A stretch of 59,597 nt of DNA from Bacillota bacterium (GTDB lineage Bacteria; Bacillota; Clostridia; Saccharofermentanales; Fastidiosipilaceae): NCBI GenBank assembly GCA_023388435.1, contig JAEWGG010000009.1, forward strand, positions 1-59,597, written 5' to 3'. The translations under genes and the position numbers were made by a program. Positions 50,328 to 59,216 of the stretch are shown here, in pieces. Position 1 is the first letter of the stretch. The number at the start of each line of letters is the position of its first letter. The notes beneath the pieces are model-generated. The model searched no databases, had not been told where the DNA came from, and saw only the letters and a list, made by a program, of their open reading frames with translations.

Positions 50328-51486
50328 TTTTATTACTAAGCCGCTTTCTTTGCTTGCAGAAATTCAAACGGGACCATTTGGTAGCCAGTTGCATAAAGAA
50401 GACTATGTCGACATTGGAACCCCAATTGTTACTGTGGAGCACTTGGGAAGCAAACGATTCTCAGAGCAGAACTTACCTAATGTTTCTGATGAAGATAAAG
50501 AGCGACTGAGCAAATATGTTTTACGAGAAGGCGATATCGTTTTTAGTCGAGTCGGTTCTGTAGATCGCTGCTCATATGTAAGTGAGGAATATGTCGGCTG
50601 GATGTTTTCTGGAAGGTGTCTTAGAGTAAGACCTTCCGCAGAGATTGTTCCAGAATACCTCTATTACTATTTCACGCTTGAAACCACGAAGCAGTTTGTG
50701 CGAGGGATTGCCACTGGAGCTACAATGCCTTCGATTAATACCAAGTTTATGGGAGAAGTACCCGTTACATATCCCTCGATAGACATCCAAAGGAAAATAG
50801 CAGACATTTTAGGGACAATCGATAGGAAAATTGAGGTGAATAATGCGATAAACGAGAATTTACAGGCGCAAGCACAAGCACTTTACGCCAATATGTTTAT
50901 TCATAACGCCTCCGATCAGTGGGCTGAAGGAGTCCTTTCTGATGTGGCAGACATCGCGATGGGACAGTCGCCAAAAGGTGATACCTATAATGAGGATGGT
51001 GTCGGCACCGTTTTCTTCCAAGGAAGAGGTGAATTTGGGTTCAGATTCCCGACACGACGCCTATTCACAACTGATCCCAAGCGCATGGCTCAATCAAATG
51101 ATGTGCTTATAAGCGTTCGCGCTCCTGTTGGCGATCTTAATGTTGCCTATGAGCCTTGTTGCATAGGTCGCGGACTTGGAGCAATCCGTTCGAAGGACAA
51201 TCATCAATCTTTCGTGTTATATACAGTTTTCTCCCTAAGAGAGAAACTGGATATGTTTAATGGTGAGGGTACCGTTTTCGGCTCCATCAACCGGGATGCA
51301 CTAAATTCGATGCCGATTATCATTCCTACCAAGGATGAATTGGAACGGTTTGAAGAAATTGTTGCACCTATGGATACCGCCATACGCAATAACTATGAGG
51401 AAATATGCCGTCTTGAAGCTATCCGTGACAGTTTACTTCCTCGGCTGATGTCCGGCGAGATTGATGTGTCCAACATCCAGCTCTAA
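50317..51486 (+). CDS. hsdS: Type I specificity subunit HsdS (expressed copy)
   Basis: HsdS has two target recognition domains (residues about 1-150 and 205-350) joined by conserved helical spacers. The central spacer ends NNAINENLQAQAQALYANM. The 389-residue protein runs from the ATG at 50317, which overlaps hsdM, as expected for coupled translation. The inverted repeat at 50849-50872 lies exactly in the central spacer, so the second half can be swapped by inversion. Its stop codon overlaps that of the inverted hsdS fragment by three bases. Confidence 0.93.
   Translation: MKSNFITKPLSLLAEIQTGPFGSQLHKEDYVDIGTPIVTVEHLGSKRFSEQNLPNVSDEDKERLSKYVLREGDIVFSRVGSVDRCSYVSEEYVGWMFSGRCLRVRPSAEIVPEYLYYYFTLETTKQFVRGIATGATMPSINTKFMGEVPVTYPSIDIQRKIADILGTIDRKIEVNNAINENLQAQAQALYANMFIHNASDQWAEGVLSDVADIAMGQSPKGDTYNEDGVGTVFFQGRGEFGFRFPTRRLFTTDPKRMAQSNDVLISVRAPVGDLNVAYEPCCIGRGLGAIRSKDNHQSFVLYTVFSLREKLDMFNGEGTVFGSINRDALNSMPIIIPTKDELERFEEIVAPMDTAIRNNYEEICRLEAIRDSLLPRLMSGEIDVSNIQL
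50850..50872 (+). repeat. Inverted repeat A in hsdS central spacer
   Basis: The core TAAACGAGAATTTA begins at 50849. The 23-base unit 50850-50872 is identical to the reverse complement of repeat D (53831-53853). It codes NENLQAQ in hsdS, so crossover here keeps the frame. Confidence 0.9.
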
Positions 51487-51505
51487 GCCGCTAAATTCTC
51501 GTTTA
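51482..51505 (-). repeat. Inverted repeat B at the hsdS 3' ends
   Basis: The 14-base core is at 51492-51505 in the opposite sense to A. The 24-base unit matches the reverse complement of C with one mismatch. Read leftward it codes VNENLAA at the end of the silent N-terminal half. Confidence 0.88.
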
Positions 51506-52031
51506 CCTCCGTATTCTTCTCGATTTTATCGTCCAGAGCAGAAAGCACAGATGCAACCCGCTGCTGCTCCTCTATGGTTTCAGGCACACGCACTTCAATG
51601 CCGCGCATCGTGCTTCCAGATACCTCTTTGAAAGTCGTGCCGCTTCCAAGGTTTTCGATTCTCTCCTTGTTGTATTTCAGTAGGTAGTATAGGAACATAT
51701 AGTCCGTTTTCTCGTCAGGAACAACGCTCTTGAATCCCTGATTCGTACATACTTCCTGCTCGGCGATTGCGATATATCCGATGGGCGCTCTCGAAGAGAA
51801 CAGCACCGTATGTGCAGGCATTAACTGCGTGGAGCAGCTTTTTAAACCTTGCTCTGTAATATTCCTTTCGCCACGGGAGATAAAGCGACCGGAAAAGCCC
51901 GCTAAATCTTTCGGGGTAATCCACGCAATCGTCCCACCGTCATAGTTTTCTGCCTTTTTCGTTGAGGGTGTGGCTCCGCCTACAACTCTTCCCAGATCGC
52001 CTATAGTGCAAGTTTTCCAATTGCCCATCAT
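51483..52031 (-). CDS. Inverted N-terminal half of HsdS (alternative first TRD)
   Basis: This 182-residue protein holds one target recognition domain and the spacer, ending NTEVNENLAA just at repeat B. It is the N-terminal half of an HsdS: WKTCTIGDLGRVVGGATPSTKKAENY is a typical HsdS start. It follows the tyrosine recombinase by 10 bases and could be translated as a half-subunit. Inversion between A and B would join it to the second half of the present hsdS. Confidence 0.85.
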   Translation of the reverse strand: MMGNWKTCTIGDLGRVVGGATPSTKKAENYDGGTIAWITPKDLAGFSGRFISRGERNITEQGLKSCSTQLMPAHTVLFSSRAPIGYIAIAEQEVCTNQGFKSVVPDEKTDYMFLYYLLKYNKERIENLGSGTTFKEVSGSTMRGIEVRVPETIEEQQRVASVLSALDDKIEKNTEVNENLAA

Positions 52032-52040
52032 GTCACCGTC

Positions 52041-53027
52041 CTAACCTATATATTTCCTATGAGCCGTTTTCACATTGCTCTGTTTGACCATAGCATACTG
52101 CAAGGTCGTATCTATTCTCTGATGCCCAAGGAGCCGCTGAAGCTGCTCAATAGGCATTCCTTTATCAATGGCCATTGTCGCAAGCGTCCGCCGGAACTTA
52201 TGTGGATGCACTTTGGGGATGTTTAGCCGCTTGCCCATTTCGCGGAGCCTATGCTCGATGCCGCCAATCTGTATCCGCTCGTGCGGAGTCCTCAACGATA
52301 CGAACAGGGCGGGATTCTCATCTGTCCGGCTGTCGAGATACTCCTGCAGATGTAGCTTGGCTCTGGCGTCAAAGTACACAATCCGTTCTTTATCGCCTTT
52401 GCCAAATACCACGCATTCCCGCTCCGCAAAATCAATATCGTCACGGTTTAGCAGAACCATCTCGCCGACACGCATTCCCGTTGACGCCAGCATATCAATC
52501 ATTGCCAAGTCTCGCAGTTCCTCACAGTTATCGCGCATCTTCTCCAAATCTTCATCGGAGTATGTTTCCTTGATGCTGCTTGCCGTTTTCACTTTATGGA
52601 TACGGCGCACCGGGCTTTTGATGATATAGTCCTCATCCTCAAGCCAGGAAAAGAAACTGGATAGGATACGGCGGATGTTATCAATCGTTACACGGCTCGA
52701 CTGATTCTTGCTCTGATACTCGGTAAGATATGTCCTCAAGTCCTCCGTAAGAATATGTCGGACATTTTTGCCGAGAGATGATACCATCGCATCAATCGTG
52801 GTCTGGTAATACTTCAGCGTCTTCTCCGAGCAACCCTCAATCCGTTTGGCGGCTATGAACATTGCTATAAATTCATTGCTATCGTCCTCCTCCGGCTTCG
52901 ACTCCTTGCCGGTCACTTCGTAGTGATAGAGTGCTTGCTCCATCACCTGTCTCAGCTGTTTCAGCTGGGCATTGTCGAGGTAGGGCAGCATCTGCTGCAT
53001 TACCTCCGTCATCAGTTCTTGCTTCAT
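52041..53027 (-). CDS. Tyrosine recombinase of the hsdS cassette
   Basis: This 328-residue XerC/D-like recombinase has an N-terminal SAM-like core-binding domain and a complete catalytic set: R186 (TGMRVGE), K213-region, H276-x-x-R279 (HKFRR), H302 (GHQ) and nucleophile Y311. It sits between inverted hsdS pieces, as in phase-variable type I systems, and is the likely enzyme that inverts them. A GAAGGAG site precedes the ATG. Confidence 0.92.
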   Translation of the reverse strand: MKQELMTEVMQQMLPYLDNAQLKQLRQVMEQALYHYEVTGKESKPEEDDSNEFIAMFIAAKRIEGCSEKTLKYYQTTIDAMVSSLGKNVRHILTEDLRTYLTEYQSKNQSSRVTIDNIRRILSSFFSWLEDEDYIIKSPVRRIHKVKTASSIKETYSDEDLEKMRDNCEELRDLAMIDMLASTGMRVGEMVLLNRDDIDFAERECVVFGKGDKERIVYFDARAKLHLQEYLDSRTDENPALFVSLRTPHERIQIGGIEHRLREMGKRLNIPKVHPHKFRRTLATMAIDKGMPIEQLQRLLGHQRIDTTLQYAMVKQSNVKTAHRKYIG

Positions 53028-53122
53028 GTCGTTTCTCCTTCTATTTGATATTTCCAGAGAACGACATCAACGGCAGTTCCGTTGGTTTATCACTCTCGCC
53101 GTTGGTGAGAGTTCATCGCACT

Positions 53123-53146
53123 TAAACGAGAATTTAGTGGCTTAGA
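53123..53146 (+). repeat. Inverted repeat C behind the silent second half
   Basis: The core TAAACGAGAATTTA is at 53123-53136. It directly follows, in reading direction, the stop of the silent C-terminal hsdS half, as B follows the expressed one. Confidence 0.88.
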
Positions 53147-53853
53147 TTTCGATGTCAGTGACGTCCAGCTCACCAGACATAAGCTGAGATAAAAGTGTAT
53201 CCCTTAAGTTTGAAAGCTGTTCGTTTTCGAGGCCATTCGCAAAGGTCTGATCAAATACGATCTGGCAATAGTCGTCGAACTTTTGGATTAGCTCAAACGG
53301 AGGAATTACAATTTCTTCTGTTGTGATAAATCCTGATAGGTCGAGATTCTTAATGCCTGTTGTGCCGTTTTCGTACGAAAAGAACACATTTCGGTCATAA
53401 AGATGTTGCCAGTAGTAGTAGATAAACATGCTGTAACCAGACTTCGGCTTTATGGCTCGACAAAAGTTGGTGCAGACCATTCCTTTATCGTATCGATCAA
53501 GCAGAGATTGTGAAATTGCTGCGACACGGCCAGTGGACTGTGTGGGACTGCCACCGGAGATTTCCACTACGATATCTTCCGGAAGCAGACGCTTAGCCGC
53601 ATAATTTTTAGGAAGGATATATCGAGTTGGCATTTTCCCTTTGTTACCGGCTTTAACTTCCGGTATATCAGCACCACGGATGCAATAGACCATCTCGGTA
53701 TTATTACCGGTAGGATACTCTTTTCCCCAGTCTCCACCTAATGTGGACTCGATTAAGTCGGAGAAAGTACCGTTTTTCCAACTTAAACGATCCTCAGAAG
53801 ATATAAACATGGCGTGAAACAATGCTTTAACTTGCGCCTGTAAATTCTCGTTT
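53142..53853 (-). pseudogene. Silent C-terminal half of HsdS (alternative second TRD)
   Basis: An open frame of about 237 codons begins inside repeat D (NENLQAQVKALFHAMF) and ends LRDTLLSQLMSGELDVTDIEI. It is the second target recognition domain plus C-terminal spacer of an HsdS, homologous in ends to the expressed copy but different in the recognition domain. It has no good start; a TTG at 53822 is not convincing. Inversion between A and D would place it in frame behind the expressed N-terminal half. Confidence 0.85.
53831..53853 (-). repeat. Inverted repeat D at the head of the silent second half
   Basis: The reverse complement of this 23-base unit is identical to repeat A. The last base of the 14-base core differs from A. 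Confidence 0.9.
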
Positions 53854-53936
53854 GAACGGGAGCAACATAAGCGTAATAAGCGAAGTGCCCTGAAAAGGGT
53901 ATCATGATAGATAGTACATACAAAGGAGCGATTGTT

Positions 53937-56900
53937 ATGTCAGGATTTTATACGGAAACTGACTATGAGAATTCCATCATAGAGCTATTCCAAGGAATGG
54001 GATACCGTCACGTTTACGGCCCTGATATTGAGAGGGATTTTAACAGCCCTCTATACGAAGATGAGCTTACAGCTGCATTGCACCGGTTGAATCCTTCTAT
54101 GCCGGAGGATGCCATCACTGACGCGCTGTTCAAATTGAAAAACTTTGAAAATGCTGAGCTGGTCCAGAAGAATGCGGTCTTCATGGATTACATTCAGCAT
54201 GGTGTTGAAGTGCGTTATTTTGTCAAGGGCGAGGAACGCTCCGGCCTCGTGTACCTTGTTGATTATAAGAATCCTGACAATAACTCTTTTATCGTTGCGA
54301 ACCAGTGGACCTTTAATGAAAACAGTAACAAGCGTCCCGACGTGCTTCTTTTCTTGAACGGCCTTCCAGTTGTACTTGTAGAGTTGAAGTCTCCATCACG
54401 GGAAGAAACCGACGCTTCGGAAGCGTACCTGCAGATCAGGAACTACATGCAAGAGATCCCGTCGATGTTCATTTATAACTGCATCTGCGTTATGAGTGAC
54501 CACCTGACCTCGAAGGCAGGAACCATCACTTCCGGCGAGGACCGCTTCATGGAGTGGAAGACGAAGGATGGAAGCTACGAGAATACGCAGTATGCGCAAT
54601 TTGATACCTTCTTCGAGGGCATCTTTGCGCGTGAACGTCTACTGGATATCATTAAGAACTTTATCTGCTTCTCCAATGAAGGGTTGAAGCAGTTTAAGAT
54701 ACTGGCCGGATATCACCAGTATTTCGCGGTCAATAAGGCAGTAGAATCTACGAAACACGCTACCGAGACCGACGGAAAAGGTGGTGTGTTCTGGCACACG
54801 CAGGGCAGCGGAAAATCACTGTCTATGGTTTTCTATGCGCATCTACTGCAGGAGGCTCTGGACAGTCCTACTATCGTAGTTCTTACTGACCGCAACGATC
54901 TGGACGATCAGCTCTTCGGACAGTTCGCAAAGTGTAAGGACTTCCTGCGTCAGGAGCCGATGCATGCGGAGAGCCGGGAGCATTTGAAATCGCTGCTTGA
55001 TGGCAGACAAGCAAACGGCATCATATTCACCACAATGCAGAAGTTCGAGGAATCCCACGAGCCATTGTCTGAACGTAGGAATATTGTCGTTATGGCTGAT
55101 GAAGCGCATCGCGGGCAATATGGCTTGAAAGAAAAAGTCGATGCCGAGACCGGTAAGATAAAGATCGGAACGGCACGAATCATCCGTAATAGCTTACCGA
55201 ATGCTACTTACATTGGCTTTACCGGTACGCCTATTTCCATGAATGATAGAAGCACCCGCGAGGTCTTCGGTGACTATATCGACGTTTACGATATGACGCA
55301 GGCCGTCGAGGACGGAGCTACCCGTCCGGTTTATTATGAGAGCCGCGTTATTAAACTGAAGTTGAATGAGGCTACGCTGCGACTGATTGATACCGAATAC
55401 GACATCATGGCTAATAATGCCGATCCAGACGTTATCGCCAAGAGCAAACGTGAGCTTGGCCAGATGGAAGCCATTCTCGGAAATGACCAGACAATTGCTT
55501 CTCTGGTTGATGACATTCTCGATCACTATGAAAACTATCGTGCAAACCTGCTTACTGGCAAGGCGATGATTGTCGCATACTCCCGCGCTATTGCGATGAA
55601 AATTTATAACCGTATCATGCAGCTTAGGCCTTCTTGGACGGAAAAGGTCGCTGTTGTAATGACAGAAAGTAACAAGGACCCGGAGGAATGGCGTGCTGTT
55701 ATCGGAAACAAGCGTCACAAGGACGAGCTTGCAAAGCAGTTCAAAGATAATGAAAGCCCGCTGAAGATCGCCATCGTAGTCGATATGTGGCTTACGGGAT
55801 TTGACGTCCCTTCGCTGGCTACCATGTATGTTTATAAGCCGATGCAGGGATATAACCTTATGCAGGCAATTGCACGCGTTAATCGTGTCTTCGGGGATAA
55901 AGAAGGTGGACTGGTAGTTGACTATGTCGGCATCGCGGCTGCACTGAAAGAAGCGATGAACGATTACACCTCCCGTGATAAGAAGAACTACGGTGATACG
56001 GATGTAGCGAAGGTGGCCTATCCGAAATTCCTGGAGAAGCTGTCTATTTGCCGCGACATTTTCCACGGATACGATTATTCCAAGTTTACTACCGGCACCG
56101 ACCTTGAGCGCTCAAGAGCCATCAGCGGCGCGGTCAACTTTATAGTTGCGGTTGATAAAGAACGTGAACGTGAGGATTTCTTGAAGGAAGCGCTTATGCT
56201 ACGTCAGGCTCTGTCGCTCTGTTCTTCATTGGTGGAGGAAGCCCTGAGAATCGAGGCGACCTTCTTCGAGTCAGTACGCGTACTTGTTATGCGTCTTATG
56301 AATCAGGGCGAGGGAAAGAAAATCTCGCTGCCGGAAATGAATGCAAGGATTAATTCACTTCTAAGCCAGAGCGTAAAGAGCGAAGGCGTTATTAATCTGT
56401 TCTCTGATGTATCCGAGGAGTTTTCCCTGTTTGATGCAAAGTTCCTTGAGGAAATATCCAAGATGAAGGAGAAAAACCTCGCGGTCGAATTGCTGAAAAA
56501 GCTGATAGCGGAACAGGTACAGATTTATCGTCGTACCAACGTGGTTAAATCTGAGAAATTCAGCGAGATCATACAACGCGCAATGAACCGTTATTTGAAC
56601 GGTATGCTCACAAACGAAGAAGTCATTCAAGAGCTCCTCAATCTGGCAAAACAGATCGCTGCAGCACAGAAAGAAGGTGACCAGCTTGGCCTAACAGCGG
56701 ATGAGCTGGCATTCTATGATGCCTTAACAAAGCCGCAGGCGATTAAGGACTTCTATGAGAATGAAGAACTGATTGCTATCACAAAAGAACTGGCAGATAC
56801 CCTGCGCAGGAATCGCACCATCGACTGGCAGAAACGCGACTCCGCCAGAGCAAAGATGCGTATGATGATTAAGAAGCTCCTGAAGAAACATCGCTACCCA

Positions 56901-57071
56901 CCGGAAGGCATGGACGACGCAGTCCAGACCGTTATGACACAGTGTGAGCTGTGGACGGATAACGCAGATATGGAACAGCGCGAACATAAGGTGGTTAATT
57001 ATTCCTTTCGCCATGAACAGAATTTGAGTATGGTTGCTGAAGAACCTGCACCATATGGAAAGAAAGATTGA
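53937..57071 (+). CDS. hsdR: Type I restriction endonuclease subunit HsdR
   Basis: HsdR is the translocating restriction subunit. It has an N-terminal PD-(D/E)XK nuclease (DYKNPDNN and VELKSPS near residue 147), Walker A GSGKS near residue 288, DEAHR near 387, and helicase motifs to about 680 (GFDVPSLATMYVYKP and QAIARVNR). A C-terminal helical part follows. It has 1044 residues from the ATG at 53937, which has AAGGAG upstream; a start 11 codons earlier lacks one. It is restored to the plus strand after the inverting cassette. Confidence 0.95.
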   Translation: MSGFYTETDYENSIIELFQGMGYRHVYGPDIERDFNSPLYEDELTAALHRLNPSMPEDAITDALFKLKNFENAELVQKNAVFMDYIQHGVEVRYFVKGEERSGLVYLVDYKNPDNNSFIVANQWTFNENSNKRPDVLLFLNGLPVVLVELKSPSREETDASEAYLQIRNYMQEIPSMFIYNCICVMSDHLTSKAGTITSGEDRFMEWKTKDGSYENTQYAQFDTFFEGIFARERLLDIIKNFICFSNEGLKQFKILAGYHQYFAVNKAVESTKHATETDGKGGVFWHTQGSGKSLSMVFYAHLLQEALDSPTIVVLTDRNDLDDQLFGQFAKCKDFLRQEPMHAESREHLKSLLDGRQANGIIFTTMQKFEESHEPLSERRNIVVMADEAHRGQYGLKEKVDAETGKIKIGTARIIRNSLPNATYIGFTGTPISMNDRSTREVFGDYIDVYDMTQAVEDGATRPVYYESRVIKLKLNEATLRLIDTEYDIMANNADPDVIAKSKRELGQMEAILGNDQTIASLVDDILDHYENYRANLLTGKAMIVAYSRAIAMKIYNRIMQLRPSWTEKVAVVMTESNKDPEEWRAVIGNKRHKDELAKQFKDNESPLKIAIVVDMWLTGFDVPSLATMYVYKPMQGYNLMQAIARVNRVFGDKEGGLVVDYVGIAAALKEAMNDYTSRDKKNYGDTDVAKVAYPKFLEKLSICRDIFHGYDYSKFTTGTDLERSRAISGAVNFIVAVDKEREREDFLKEALMLRQALSLCSSLVEEALRIEATFFESVRVLVMRLMNQGEGKKISLPEMNARINSLLSQSVKSEGVINLFSDVSEEFSLFDAKFLEEISKMKEKNLAVELLKKLIAEQVQIYRRTNVVKSEKFSEIIQRAMNRYLNGMLTNEEVIQELLNLAKQIAAAQKEGDQLGLTADELAFYDALTKPQAIKDFYENEELIAITKELADTLRRNRTIDWQKRDSARAKMRMMIKKLLKKHRYPPEGMDDAVQTVMTQCELWTDNADMEQREHKVVNYSFRHEQNLSMVAEEPAPYGKKD

Positions 57072-57087
57072 TTCTTGGAGGTAGAAT

Positions 57088-59157
57088 ATGGACGCACGTA
57101 AAGGTAACATCTACGAGATATTAAACGGAAACAAGCAGTTTCTAATTCCGGTTTATCAGCGGTATTACAGCTGGGATATCGAACAATGCAAACGCTTGTG
57201 GAATGATATCGTTGAGATGCAGAAAAAGGGCAAAGTGGGCCATTTTGTAGGTTCCATCGTGAATATTGCGGAACAAGCAATGCCGACTGGTGTCCAGAAA
57301 TATATGATTATAGACGGCCAGCAGCGAATGACCACGTTGTCATTACTCCTGCTTGCCCTGCGTGACTACGCAATCAAAAATCCGGAAGACACCACCATCA
57401 ATGCCCGACGCATCGATAATATGCTTTTGAAGAATGAGTACGAAAGCGGCCATGAACGCTACAAACTGCTTCTGACGGAAACTGACCGGGATATCCTGAT
57501 GCGGCTTGTGGAAGAAAAGCCTATTCCGGATGACACTCGCTCAAAGCTGCTGGACAACTATAAATTCTTTGCCGGAAAGATTGCGGATAAAGAATTACAG
57601 CCTGCTGAGGTATACGAATCCATAGGCAAGCTGCAGATCGTAAATATAACGCTGGATCGATCTGTGGATGATGCGCAGGCTATTTTTGAGAGCCTGAATT
57701 CCACAGGTAAAGAACTGTCTGAATCCGATTTGATTCGGAACTATGTTCTTATGGGTCTGGAGCCTACTGAGCAGACATATGTTTATGAGCACCTCTGGCG
57801 TCCGATGGAATTGCTGTTCGTTTATGAGACGCAAGACTCCGTTATGGACAGATTCTTCAGAGATTATCTGACCATGAAGATTACGCGCATTCCGAAGCAG
57901 GATCGTGTATATGAGGAATTCAAGCTCTACCACCTGAATTGCGAATTTAGCACTATCAGGGAGCTATGTCAGGACCTGCTCACTTATGCTAAATACTATA
58001 CGGATATGGTATTCAAGCGGAGCAGCAATCCAGCACTCAAGTCTCTTTACGAAGATATCAACGATCTGCGAATGGAGGTATCTTATCCATTCCTACTTAA
58101 AGTACATAATGATTATGCCGAGGACATCATTTCTGAGGATGACCTGAAGTTGATCATCAGACTGTGTATCAGCTATGTTTTCCGTCGCAGCATCTGTGAT
58201 ATACCGACAAACTCTCTGAATAAGACGTTCGCCACGCTGAAAAATGAAATCAAGCCTGATGACTATGTCAATTCCATCAAGGCATTTTTCGTTATGCGTA
58301 ATGACTATAAAGAGTTCCCAGATGATGATAAATTTGCGGCGGCCTTTGTATCGAGAGATATTTACACCATGCGCTCCCGTAACTTTATCCTCAGCCATTT
58401 GGAGAACTACGGCAACAAAGCGCCGATTATCATCGAGAACTATACGATTGAACATATAATGCCGCAAAACAGCAGTCTAAGCCCAGAGTGGCAGCAGATG
58501 CTTGGCGCGAACTGGCGTGAGGTGCAAAAGACTTATCTGCACACTATCGGTAACCTGACGCTCACTGCGTATAATTCTGAAATGAGCGACCATCCGTTTA
58601 TGGTTAAGATGGATATGGAGGGCGGCTTTAAAGAGAGCGCACTCCGCTTGAATGCTTATGTCGTAAAACTTAATGAATGGAATGAGCAAACGATAAAAGA
58701 GCGTGCTGCGCTGCTGGCGGATAAAGCTAAGCAGATCTGGGCTTATCCGGATATGACAGCTGCAGAGCTTGCTCCGTATCAGACCGTGGAGAAACCGGCA
58801 GAACGCTACAGCCTTGAAACTTATGAAACGAACGTTTTCACGAAAACGCTGTTTGAAGTTCTGGATCGCAGAATTCAGAACCTCTCTCCCGATGTAAAGC
58901 GTGAGTTCAAAAAGTTGTATGTAGCCTATAAGCTGGATACCAATTTCGTGGATATCGTATTCCAGAAACAGAGACTTCGTATTTCAGTGAATATGAAGTT
59001 CTCAGAAGTGATTGATCCGAATGGAATCTGCCGAGATGTAACCGGTATTGGCAGATGGGGCAACGGCGATGTTGAGCTGTATATGGAGCACACATCGGAC
59101 GTCGATCAGATCATGGAGATCGTGGAGCAGTCCTATCGGCTGCAAGCGGATGAATAA
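57088..59157 (+). CDS. DUF262-DUF1524 (GmrSD-like) restriction protein
   Basis: This 689-residue protein starts with a DUF262 domain: FLIPVYQRYYSW at about 18-29 and IIDGQQRMTTL at 74-84, a ParB-like NTP-binding fold. Residues about 440-520 form a DUF1524 HNH nuclease with YTIEHIMPQ and IGNLTLTAYNSEMS. The last 100 residues resemble DUF5655 (ALF-rich, DVELYM ending). GmrSD enzymes cut modified phage DNA (type IV restriction). It lies 16 bases after hsdR, so the operon pairs type I and a likely type IV-like defence. Confidence 0.88.
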   Translation: MDARKGNIYEILNGNKQFLIPVYQRYYSWDIEQCKRLWNDIVEMQKKGKVGHFVGSIVNIAEQAMPTGVQKYMIIDGQQRMTTLSLLLLALRDYAIKNPEDTTINARRIDNMLLKNEYESGHERYKLLLTETDRDILMRLVEEKPIPDDTRSKLLDNYKFFAGKIADKELQPAEVYESIGKLQIVNITLDRSVDDAQAIFESLNSTGKELSESDLIRNYVLMGLEPTEQTYVYEHLWRPMELLFVYETQDSVMDRFFRDYLTMKITRIPKQDRVYEEFKLYHLNCEFSTIRELCQDLLTYAKYYTDMVFKRSSNPALKSLYEDINDLRMEVSYPFLLKVHNDYAEDIISEDDLKLIIRLCISYVFRRSICDIPTNSLNKTFATLKNEIKPDDYVNSIKAFFVMRNDYKEFPDDDKFAAAFVSRDIYTMRSRNFILSHLENYGNKAPIIIENYTIEHIMPQNSSLSPEWQQMLGANWREVQKTYLHTIGNLTLTAYNSEMSDHPFMVKMDMEGGFKESALRLNAYVVKLNEWNEQTIKERAALLADKAKQIWAYPDMTAAELAPYQTVEKPAERYSLETYETNVFTKTLFEVLDRRIQNLSPDVKREFKKLYVAYKLDTNFVDIVFQKQRLRISVNMKFSEVIDPNGICRDVTGIGRWGNGDVELYMEHTSDVDQIMEIVEQSYRLQADE

Positions 59158-59164
59158 TGAAGCA

Positions 59165-59186
59165 CAAGTTGAAGTGCTTCAACTTG
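59165..59186. repeat. 22-bp palindrome after the restriction operon
   Basis: CAAGTTGAAG and CTTCAACTTG flank TG, eight bases after the stop codon. No U run follows, so it may act as a weak terminator or a binding site. Confidence 0.6.
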
Positions 59187-59216
59187 ATTAATACAAGCGA
59201 GGGAATGCATGGTTTT

